Positions 23,742 through 31,271 of a stretch of DNA of 36,926 nt are shown here, piece by piece. The position numbers and the translations under genes are program-made. Positions within the stretch are counted from its first letter, which is position 1, and each line of letters starts with the position of its first letter. Below the pieces are notes generated by a model. That model ran no database searches. It was not told the DNA's origin and saw nothing but the letters and a program-made list of their open reading frames with translations. Source of the stretch: an uncultured Bacteroidales bacterium (GTDB lineage Bacteria; Bacteroidota; Bacteroidia; Bacteroidales; Bacteroidaceae); the NCBI GenBank assembly GCA_902775975.1, contig CACYOC010000046.1, positions 1 to 36,926 of the forward strand, written 5' to 3'.

Positions 23742-23977
23742 TACAGATATATAAACAGTAGTTCATTAACCGCCCTTTGTTTGATGTCAGACAGAAAACG
23801 GAATGAATCATCACCGCAGATAGCCGGTAGCATCCTGACCGATGTAGAAACCTGGCTCGGGAGGCTGGCGTGGTCTTAATATGTGGCGTACCAATTTACA
23901 CTTTGTAACAAAGAATAGGTAAAGTGTTAAGTAATTTTCACAATACAACTATAGTATTTTGTTATATATCTCTATTA
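23742..23977. other. intergenic region with a VapE-end-like 21-mer and a GC-rich patch
   Basis: At 23786-23806 the sequence matches the last 21 bases of the VapE-like gene (7798-7818) at 20 of 21 positions and translates to the same VRQKTE-stop. A GC-richer patch runs to about 23880. It contains a 31-codon frame (ATG 23784, stop ending 23879) in a different phase, which I do not call a gene. The remainder up to the regulator stop is AT-rich and featureless. Confidence 0.4.
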
Positions 23978-24658
23978 TTATTGCTGTTTTGCGAAATTTA
24001 TTTGGTTTTCCAGATGCGTGAGGACCAATTGTCGCATGCCTTTCTCATCGTGTGCTCGCAGTTTGGCGACGTATTCGCGGTGCTCTGCGACGACGCGGCG
24101 TTCGGGAACGGAGCAGAAGCGGTATTTGTGGTAATAGCGCATAATGTCGGGCACGATGGTGCCAAGAAGATCGACGAGTACGGGATTGTGGCTGCTTCGT
24201 GCCAGTTCGCGGTGGAATGCGAAGTCTTTTTCGACTCTCGTTTCAGGGTTGGTGCATTCTTCCAGTTCGCGTAGGGTGTGCTCCACGCGGTCGATGTCTT
24301 CGATGGTGCAGTTGCGCGCTGCTAATTCGCACGCGTCAATTTCTAAAAGTACGCGCACGTGTACGAGGCTGTAGAAATCATATTTCTCTAATTTCAGTGT
24401 CTCGGCCATCATGCTGTCTAGCTGTTCCTTAGTGAACTCGGTGACGATGGTTCCGCTCTGCGGACGTGTCTCTACGAGTCCGTAGGTCTCCAGTTTTTGC
24501 AGTGCGGCACGTATATGCGGTCGTCCTACTCCTAACAGTTCGGAGAGTTTCCGTTCTGAGGGCAGTCTGTCGCCTGGCAGTACGTTCTTTTTGGTAATCT
24601 CGTCTTGAATGTAGTTGATGACAGTGTCAATAGGTCCTGCGTTCTTTCTTCTTGTCAT
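23978..24658 (-). CDS. FadR-type GntR transcriptional regulator (alginate/uronate locus)
   Basis: The product has 226 residues from ATG 24658 (MTRRKNAGPID...). An in-frame ATG at 24691 lies upstream of the -7 element and is rejected. The N-terminal winged helix has the GntR signature LPSERKLSELLGVGRPHIRAALQKLETYGLVETRPQSGTIV. The C-terminal FCD domain is all-helical with VRVLLEIDACELAARN, DFAFHRELARSSHNP and a late EHREYVAKLRAHD, whose Asp and His residues are consistent with metal and ligand binding. FadR-type regulators of uronate pathways (ExuR/UxuR) are repressors released by sugar acids. It is divergent from SusC2, and palindromic sites between the two starts fit control of both. Confidence 0.9.
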   Translation of the reverse strand: MTRRKNAGPIDTVINYIQDEITKKNVLPGDRLPSERKLSELLGVGRPHIRAALQKLETYGLVETRPQSGTIVTEFTKEQLDSMMAETLKLEKYDFYSLVHVRVLLEIDACELAARNCTIEDIDRVEHTLRELEECTNPETRVEKDFAFHRELARSSHNPVLVDLLGTIVPDIMRYYHKYRFCSVPERRVVAEHREYVAKLRAHDEKGMRQLVLTHLENQINFAKQQ

Positions 24659-24680
24659 GTGTTTATAGTTATCGTGCCTG

Positions 24681-24688
24681 CAAAGGTA
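24681..24688 (-). promoter_or_regulatory. -7 promoter element of the GntR gene
   Basis: CAAAGGTA on the plus strand is TACCTTTG on the minus strand, 23 bases before the start at 24658. A weak TTTA stands at the -33 distance. Confidence 0.55.
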
Positions 24689-24714
24689 CAATAATAATTA
24701 CTAAACTGGTTTGA

Positions 24715-24729
24715 AATTGGTATACAATT
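24715..24729. promoter_or_regulatory. candidate GntR operator 1
   Basis: AATTG-GTATA-CAATT is an inverted repeat sharing TTGGTATAC with operator 2. It begins 27 bp from the GntR -7 element, so it would cover the upstream edge of that promoter. Confidence 0.55.
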
Positions 24730-24774
24730 AACCTTTATTTTAAATTAGACACCTTAGAAGTTAAAGAATATTAA

Positions 24775-24786
24775 TTGGTATACCAA
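24775..24786. promoter_or_regulatory. candidate GntR operator 2 (perfect palindrome)
   Basis: TTGGTATACCAA is a perfect 12-bp palindrome and matches the core of the known enterobacterial UxuR/ExuR box (ATTGGTATACCAAT). It ends 28 bp before the SusC2 -7 element, mirroring operator 1. Confidence 0.65.
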
Positions 24787-24813
24787 AATAGAGCAACTTA
24801 TGATTTTTTCTCT

Positions 24814-24821
24814 TATCTTTG
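24814..24821 (+). promoter_or_regulatory. -7 promoter element of the alginate locus
   Basis: TATCTTTG fits TAnnTTTG and puts the transcription start near 24828. This rules out the in-frame ATG at 24775 as the SusC2 start and leaves about 37 bases of leader before 24865. Confidence 0.6.
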
Positions 24822-24864
24822 CATCGTGAAACTTAATAAACTCAAACTAACTAAAGTAATATTC

Positions 24865-27800
24865 ATGAAGCATTTCCGAATGAAGTTTCTGATGGTATTG
24901 GCATTCTGCTTGTATGCTGCCACGGGTATGTCCCAGCACCTTATTAAAGGTACGGTGAGTGATGCTCAAGGTCCTCTGATAGGGGCAACTGTAAAAGTGA
25001 AGGACGCTCAGATAGGTACGACGACCGATGTGGACGGTAACTATCAGATTCAAGTGAAGAGTAAGAAGTCTATGCTTGTCTTCTCGTCTATCGGCTATAA
25101 GGATGTAGCTGTAATCGTTGGCGACCAGAAAGTGATTGACGTTGTGATGGAGGAAGATGTTGCCATGCTTGACGAGACTGTGGTGATAGGTTATGGTACA
25201 CAGGCAAAGTCGCACTTGACAGGATCTATCTCGAAATTAAGTGGCGACGAGCTGTTGAATACTCCTGTCAGCGACGTTACGCAAGCATTGCAAGGAATGA
25301 TGACAGGTCTGACGGTGTCGAACCTGACATCGGAGGTGGGTGTGATGCCCTCTATTCGTGTGCGTGGTACTGGTTCCATCTCTGCCGACAGCGAGCCCCT
25401 GATTATCATTGATGGTTTCCCTGTACAGGGCGGTCTGTCGCAGATTAACGCTGCCGACATCAAGTCGATAGAAATTCTGAAGGATGCCGCTTCTGCTGCC
25501 ATCTATGGTTCGCGTGCTGCCAATGGCGTCATCATGATTACCACCAAGAGCGGTACACCCGACAAACCTAAATATACATTTAAGTTCTATGAGGGTTGGA
25601 AATATGCCTATAAGCTTCACGACATGATGAGTTCTACCGACTGGTATGAGTTGCAAAAAGAAGAAGAAGCTATGGGTGGTCCTGCTGTGACACGTCAGGC
25701 ACGTGGTTCTGCATGGCTGGATAAGGAGTTGGGCTCTACCGACTGGCAGAAGGAAGGTCTGCGCAGTGTGGCGCACATCACTAATGCCCAGTTCAATATT
25801 TCTGGAGGTAAGAAAGATTTGCGCTACTTTGTATCGGCAGCCTATACCAACGATGAAGGTATCATGAAGCAGAACAAGATGGACAAGGTGAACTTCCGTG
25901 GTAAACTCGACGCTAAGCTCTCGACTGCTGTGTCGATGGGCATCAATATGTCGGGTACATATAAGAAGATGGAACGCCCGAAGAACAACTTCATCGACTT
26001 CTATCGGACGCCATCGTTCCTGCCTGTGGTACACACAGACCGCTCGACAGCGTTGACGGGATATACCGGCTTCGCCCGTGGCAGTCATTTCACAAGTGTA
26101 CAAACCCCCACGGGACCTCCCGATGCGGAAGGCAATCCTACGATGGAAACTCCCAATCCGTTCTCGTCGGCTAACAACAATCCTGCCAGTGTGATGGCAA
26201 ATACAAAGCGTTGGAGTGAGGATTTCCAAGGGTTGGCCAGCATATACTTTACGGTTGACATCATGAAAGGTCTGCAGTTCAAGACCTCCAATGGTCTGAA
26301 TGTGCGCTTCTCACCATCGTACTATTATGGCAACAAGAACGCCACAAAGGACGGAGAAGCCAGTCAGGCTACCTATTTCAGTACGCTATTCGTCGACTTG
26401 CTGTCGGAGAACACGCTGACCTACCATATTGATTTCGGAAGGAAGGGTGAACACACCATCGATGCATTGCTGGGCTATACCGCCGAGCGCACCCGTAACC
26501 AGCGTGTCGCCATGACGGCAACAGGTTTCGCTACCGACGATATCCAGACGCTCAATGCAGCCACTGTCTACCAGCTGGCAAGCAGCAATAATGGCAATAA
26601 TGCCGGCACAGGTACTTTCCGCTATCCGGATGTCGTGCTGGAGTCGTATCTGGGCCGTGTCAATTACAGTCTGATGGACCGCTATCTCGCTTCTGTCTCG
26701 CTTCGTCTGGATCGTTCATCGCTCTTCTCCAAAGGAAAACGTAATGCGTGGTTCCCCTCCGTATCGTTGGGATGGCGAGTTAGCGAGGAGAAGTTTATGA
26801 AAAATATCAAACCCATCTCCAATCTGAAGCTGCGCGCCTCGTATGGTGTGACGGGTAACAACCGCATACAGTATCAGGCTGCTATGGAGGTGCTGAACAG
26901 TGCTAACTATATTGGTGGCCCTGCCAACGGGCAACTGGTCAACGGCTCTGCCAACATCTCGTCGACACTGGCCAACAGCGATATTACGTGGGAAAAGACC
27001 GACGAGTTCAACTACGGTCTCGACCTGGGACTCTTCCGCAACCGCATCACCTTGTCAGTTGATGCTTATTACAGCGTGACACGTTCGTTGCTCTTCGCAC
27101 AGCCCACGCAGTCGTTTACTGGTTTCAGCTACTACTGGAACAACATTGGAAAGGTGAGCAACAAAGGTGTGGAAATACAGGTGGAGAGTCATAACTTCAA
27201 TACGAGCAAGTTCAAGTGGGACACCAGCGTGAACTTCTCGCTGTCGCGCAACAAACTGTTAGAAATTGGCGGCGAGCAGCAGGTTATCACCCTCGGTGAG
27301 CGTGACGAGTGCTACATCGCAAAGGTAGGCGATCCCCTTATTCAGTATTATGGTTATAAAGTAATAGGCGTTTGGAACACGCAGGAGGAGATTAATGCCA
27401 ATCCGCACTTCTCGCAGGACGTCCCCGGTGGTGTGAGGGTCGCCGATACTAATGGCGATGGTCAGCTGACAGCCGATGACCGCGTAGTACTGGGCAATCC
27501 CTATCCCGATTTCACATGGGGTATTACCAACACATTCAAATATAAGGATTTCGACTTCTCGTTCCTCATTCAGGGCGTACAGGGTATCACGGTCTATAAT
27601 GGCGACGTTTATTACAACGAGTCAAAGCGCTATAACCGTGCTTACACTAAGAACCGTTGGGTGAGTCCTGATCATCCGGGCGACGGTATGACTCCGTATG
27701 AGAACAAGGGCTATAACCTCAGCCTCACGGACTATCCGTTGGAGAATGCCTCCTATGCTTGCCTTCGCAATGTAACTCTCGGCTATACCTTGCCGAAAAC

Positions 27801-28008
27801 GCTGACTCGCAAGTGGAACATCACCAACCTGCGCTTCTATGTCACAGGTAACAACCTCCTCTACATCTGGAGCGGTAAATATCGCGGTATCAATCCTGAG
27901 TCGCGCATGACTACCAATCAGTATGCCAGTGCTATGATTGCTGGCTACCAGCGTGGCGGTTTCCCTCTCACCTCAACTATTTCCGCAGGTTTTGACATTA
28001 ACTTTTAA
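24865..28008 (+). CDS. SusC-like TonB-dependent transporter (alginate locus)
   Basis: The product has 1047 residues from ATG 24865, the first in-frame ATG after the promoter and directly before a signal peptide (FLMVLAFCLYAATGMSQ). A CarboxypepD_reg-like domain (IKGTVSDAQGPLIGATVKV) is followed by a TonB-box region DETVVIGYGTQAKSHLTG, a plug with SAAIYGSRAANGVIMITTKSG, and a beta-barrel ending in TISAGFDINF. It should import alginate oligosaccharides together with the SusD encoded 15 bases downstream; the substrate is inferred from the PL6 and PL17 genes of the same operon. It is clearly a different subfamily from the SusC at 8939-12022. Confidence 0.95.
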   Translation: MKHFRMKFLMVLAFCLYAATGMSQHLIKGTVSDAQGPLIGATVKVKDAQIGTTTDVDGNYQIQVKSKKSMLVFSSIGYKDVAVIVGDQKVIDVVMEEDVAMLDETVVIGYGTQAKSHLTGSISKLSGDELLNTPVSDVTQALQGMMTGLTVSNLTSEVGVMPSIRVRGTGSISADSEPLIIIDGFPVQGGLSQINAADIKSIEILKDAASAAIYGSRAANGVIMITTKSGTPDKPKYTFKFYEGWKYAYKLHDMMSSTDWYELQKEEEAMGGPAVTRQARGSAWLDKELGSTDWQKEGLRSVAHITNAQFNISGGKKDLRYFVSAAYTNDEGIMKQNKMDKVNFRGKLDAKLSTAVSMGINMSGTYKKMERPKNNFIDFYRTPSFLPVVHTDRSTALTGYTGFARGSHFTSVQTPTGPPDAEGNPTMETPNPFSSANNNPASVMANTKRWSEDFQGLASIYFTVDIMKGLQFKTSNGLNVRFSPSYYYGNKNATKDGEASQATYFSTLFVDLLSENTLTYHIDFGRKGEHTIDALLGYTAERTRNQRVAMTATGFATDDIQTLNAATVYQLASSNNGNNAGTGTFRYPDVVLESYLGRVNYSLMDRYLASVSLRLDRSSLFSKGKRNAWFPSVSLGWRVSEEKFMKNIKPISNLKLRASYGVTGNNRIQYQAAMEVLNSANYIGGPANGQLVNGSANISSTLANSDITWEKTDEFNYGLDLGLFRNRITLSVDAYYSVTRSLLFAQPTQSFTGFSYYWNNIGKVSNKGVEIQVESHNFNTSKFKWDTSVNFSLSRNKLLEIGGEQQVITLGERDECYIAKVGDPLIQYYGYKVIGVWNTQEEINANPHFSQDVPGGVRVADTNGDGQLTADDRVVLGNPYPDFTWGITNTFKYKDFDFSFLIQGVQGITVYNGDVYYNESKRYNRAYTKNRWVSPDHPGDGMTPYENKGYNLSLTDYPLENASYACLRNVTLGYTLPKTLTRKWNITNLRFYVTGNNLLYIWSGKYRGINPESRMTTNQYASAMIAGYQRGGFPLTSTISAGFDINF

Positions 28009-28023
28009 AGGAGGATAAGACTT

Positions 28024-29553
28024 ATGAAAAAGATGATTCAAGATATGAAGATGCGAACATTTGTTGCTCTCATTGCTACAACGACATTTGGACTGGCATC
28101 GTGCTCGATGGATCAGGAACCCTATTCTGAAGTGGTGCCTGAGACGTATGTCAAGGATGCACAGTCGGTGAACACCCTTGTGTTAGGCTGTTACAATGGT
28201 CTTCAGAACGTGATGCACTACGAATGGGCTATGACCGAGTTGCGTTCAGACAATGCTCGCATGTATGGTAATAACTCTACGTCGAACACCACCAAACTGG
28301 TGGAGCAGTTGGATCAGAGTACCATTGGCACGGAGCATGAGTGGGTCGCCGACTACTGGAACGCCTGCTATGCGCTCATCTCACGCGTCAACAGCATGCT
28401 GAGCCATCTGGGCGTTGTGAGCGATGCTACGCTACGCAGCCAGTATGAGGCTGAAGGTCTCTTCCTGCGTGCCTTGGAATATTTTAATATTGTACGCCTG
28501 TGGGGACCGGCATTCATCGTGACACAGAAGACTCCGTCGGAAGTGGCGCGCTATATGCAGCGTAGCACGGTGGATGAGACCTATGCCCTGATAGAGGGCG
28601 ACCTGGAGCGCATTATTGCCAACGGTATGTTGCCTGAGGTCATGGACGGTGCCAATACTGGTCGTGCCGACATGACAGCCGTCAAGGCTTTGCTCGCCAA
28701 GGTTTATGCCACTCATTATCAAAAGGGCGATGCTCAATATGCACGGGCTCGTCAGTTGTGCCTAGAGGTGTTGCAGGGTGCTAAGGCTGGCAATCCAACC
28801 AGTGCCGCAGACCTCGTTCCTTATCCTGACATCTTCAGCACTAGTAATGAGATGAACAAGGAGATATTGTTTACCGTCCGCTACCTCTCTGGCAATGTCG
28901 GACTGGGTTCGCCCTTCGGCAATATGTTTGCACCCATCAACAATGCTGCTATCGTCATTATCGGTACCAGCAACAACTACAATACACCCAGCGACAACCT
29001 CATTGCCGCCTATCAGGGCGAGGGTGACGTTGTCCGATTCAACACCAATATCTCGCAGGGCTACTACAATCCCACAACGCAAGCTACGGTGAACGTTAAC
29101 TACTGCAAAAAGTATCTTACGCCAGTCACCACACAGTTTGACGGCGAAAGTGACTGGCCTCTGCTGCGCGTCGGCGACATTGCATTGCTCTTTGCCGAAC
29201 TGGATAATGAGCTGAATGGTCCGACATCTACGGCATTGAACTATCTGAACATGATACGTCAGCGTGCTGGCATTGCCACCTATGACGCTTCTGACCTCTC
29301 TACCACCTACGACTTCCGCGAAGCTGTCCGTTTGGAGCGCCGTCTGGAGTTGGCTTTCGAGAACCAGCGCTGGTTCGATTTGCAGCGGTGGAAGACGACA
29401 ACGAACGTTGTCAATAAATACTTGGCTACGGAGGCTTTCTATGCAGGATACTCCTATGAGGTGAAACCTATCGCCGAGTGGCAGACGATGTTGCCTGTGC
29501 CTGTCAGCGTGTTCAATATCAATCCTCAGGTGGCTCAAAATGTGGGGTATTGA
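28024..29553 (+). CDS. SusD/RagB-like lipoprotein (alginate locus)
   Basis: The 509-residue protein has a lipoprotein signal ending LASC (Cys near residue 27) and SMDQEPYSEVVPETYV as the mature start. It has the SusD stretch YEAEGLFLRALEYFNIVRLWGP near 140-160, the late LLRVGDIALLFAELDNEL and ALNYLNMIRQRAGI motifs, and RLELAFENQRWFDLQRWK near 445. It ends QNVGY. It would bind alginate oligosaccharides on the cell surface and cap the SusC barrel. The upstream ATG is used; a second in-frame ATG three codons on is possible. Confidence 0.95.
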   Translation: MKKMIQDMKMRTFVALIATTTFGLASCSMDQEPYSEVVPETYVKDAQSVNTLVLGCYNGLQNVMHYEWAMTELRSDNARMYGNNSTSNTTKLVEQLDQSTIGTEHEWVADYWNACYALISRVNSMLSHLGVVSDATLRSQYEAEGLFLRALEYFNIVRLWGPAFIVTQKTPSEVARYMQRSTVDETYALIEGDLERIIANGMLPEVMDGANTGRADMTAVKALLAKVYATHYQKGDAQYARARQLCLEVLQGAKAGNPTSAADLVPYPDIFSTSNEMNKEILFTVRYLSGNVGLGSPFGNMFAPINNAAIVIIGTSNNYNTPSDNLIAAYQGEGDVVRFNTNISQGYYNPTTQATVNVNYCKKYLTPVTTQFDGESDWPLLRVGDIALLFAELDNELNGPTSTALNYLNMIRQRAGIATYDASDLSTTYDFREAVRLERRLELAFENQRWFDLQRWKTTTNVVNKYLATEAFYAGYSYEVKPIAEWQTMLPVPVSVFNINPQVAQNVGY

Positions 29554-29559
29554 AAAAAG

Positions 29560-29592
29560 AAATTAGAAATTAGGAATTAGGAATTAGAATTG
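29560..29592 (+). repeat. short tandem repeat of AATTAG(G/A)
   Basis: Between the SusD2 stop and the next gene the word (G/A)AATTAG is repeated about four times in tandem. It spaces the genes and could vary in length by slippage. Confidence 0.55.
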
Positions 29593-29597
29593 ACGAT

Positions 29598-31271
29598 ATG
29601 AGACAATATATGAAGATATCTTTTCTGCTGATGACGGCAGTGCTGTTGGCAGCGTGCGACAAGTTGTCGATGGATGAAAATGTAAAGGGTGCTCCCCAGA
29701 TTGCCGATTTCTCACCGAAGAGTGGTTGTGTAGGGACGCTGGTTAACATCACCGGCACAGAACTAGAGAATGTCGTCGAGGCAAGCATTGGCGGAGTGCC
29801 GGTGCAGCTGGTTGAGCGCGTATCGAAGAACCTGCTGACGGTGAAGGTGGTGGGAGCTGCCAAGAGCGGTACTATTGTACTGAAGAATAGCGTGGGCTCT
29901 ACCGAGTCGGCAGCAACGTTTACTGTAGAGTATCCAGCTCCCAATGTGCCGACAGCCAGCATACCTTCAGAGGTGGAGATGGGCAATAATCTGCTCATTA
30001 GCGGTCAGCGCATGAATGTCATCTCCAAGGTGATATTTACCGCCGTAGGCATGACGACACAACATCAGGCTGAAGTCATTGACCAAAACGAACACGAGAT
30101 AGTTGTCAAGATTCCATACGTGGAGAGCGACGATGCACAGATTACCTTTGCCTATTTCGATGGCAAGCAGGAGACAACAACACCCGCTACTGCCTTCCCA
30201 GTCATTAAGGTGAAACGTTATCAGCCCAACGTCACTACTACAACGTTTGCACCAGTCCATGTGGGTGATGTCGTAGCGTTGGACGGCACCTATCTCAATA
30301 AGATAGAAAAGGTGCTGCTCGGCAACAAGGAGTGTACCATTACTTCGCAGACGGAGACTCATCTGACTTTTGTGGTTCCTGCAACGGAAGACATGGTTGA
30401 TGGCGACAATGTCAAGACACTGAGTATCGTATACTTCGATGGTATTGAGACCAAACAGCTTACAGACAATTTCGTAGTGCAGGTGCCCTTCGTGTATTTC
30501 TGGGCAAACAGGAAGGTTTACGGTCAGGGACGTGACGTTCCCGAACTGGCATCCTTCTTCTCGCCAGAGACTGGTATAGTCTACCATAACAGCATGTGGC
30601 GTGAGACGGTAGACCCCATCTCATACGCAAAGCAGGCTGCAACGTGCAGTGCAAACCAGAAGCCAGCCGTCACGGAGGCAGAATATAATTCGGTGAATCC
30701 ATACTTCTTCTTCTCAGGTGTCAGTGCCGGCAATCTGCAGATTAACAGTCCGGCAGGCTCAACAGGTCAGTTAAAGAACTTCTATTTCGAAAACAATTCT
30801 GCCAACGACTACCGAGTCACAGGAGCCAATGCCAACTGCTATGGAACGGCTGTAATGACCTATCTTTATCTGGATCCTACGAAAACGGATCACCTGCAGC
30901 TCATCAATGAAGAGAAGAACGGTAGCCTGACCAAGATTGACGAGACAACGTTCCCCATCGACGTTACCGCCAAAACCTGCCGAGGCATCAGCATTTCCAG
31001 TGTTGCCAACTCGGTCAACCAGACGGTCTTCGCACCAGGTGTGTTCACCGTTGGTGAAGAGAAGGATACTGATCTCGATGCATACATCATGGTATTCTAC
31101 TACAACGTCAATGGTGTGGGCTCGAATAAGGCCGAGAATATCAAGCGCATCGGATTGTTACACATCAAGCACATCAACTTCAAGTTGTACAATAACACCA
31201 ATGCTCCGTCGTCCAGCTCTATCACCTTCGACATGTACTGGATGAAACATGACTATAAATATGCTGAATAA
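29598..31271 (+). CDS. IPT/TIG-domain surface glycan-binding lipoprotein (alginate locus)
   Basis: The 557-residue protein has a lipoprotein signal ending LAAC (Cys near residue 20). Three IPT/TIG immunoglobulin-like domains follow at about 33-110 (IADFSPKSGCVGTLVNITGTEL), 115-205 (MGNNLLISGQRMNVISKVIF) and 210-300 (VHVGDVVALDGTYLNKIEKVLL). The last 255 residues are a distinct beta-rich domain with many aromatic residues (YFWANRKVYGQGRD, NPYFFFSGVSAG, FDMYWMKHDYKYAE) that I do not recognise and that probably binds the glycan. This position after SusD and architecture fit a SusE/F-like surface glycan-binding protein. Its stop overlaps the start of the PL6 gene. Confidence 0.8.
   Translation: MRQYMKISFLLMTAVLLAACDKLSMDENVKGAPQIADFSPKSGCVGTLVNITGTELENVVEASIGGVPVQLVERVSKNLLTVKVVGAAKSGTIVLKNSVGSTESAATFTVEYPAPNVPTASIPSEVEMGNNLLISGQRMNVISKVIFTAVGMTTQHQAEVIDQNEHEIVVKIPYVESDDAQITFAYFDGKQETTTPATAFPVIKVKRYQPNVTTTTFAPVHVGDVVALDGTYLNKIEKVLLGNKECTITSQTETHLTFVVPATEDMVDGDNVKTLSIVYFDGIETKQLTDNFVVQVPFVYFWANRKVYGQGRDVPELASFFSPETGIVYHNSMWRETVDPISYAKQAATCSANQKPAVTEAEYNSVNPYFFFSGVSAGNLQINSPAGSTGQLKNFYFENNSANDYRVTGANANCYGTAVMTYLYLDPTKTDHLQLINEEKNGSLTKIDETTFPIDVTAKTCRGISISSVANSVNQTVFAPGVFTVGEEKDTDLDAYIMVFYYNVNGVGSNKAENIKRIGLLHIKHINFKLYNNTNAPSSSSITFDMYWMKHDYKYAE

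Noticed and set aside
23784-23879. 31-codon frame in the spacer before the GntR gene
   Set aside because: There is no ribosome-binding sequence, and its start lies within the VapE-end-like 21-mer in another phase; probably chance.
24775-24864. Longer N-terminus of SusC2 from ATG 24775
   Set aside because: It overlaps the operator palindrome and the -7 element, and it would place about 30 residues in front of the signal peptide.
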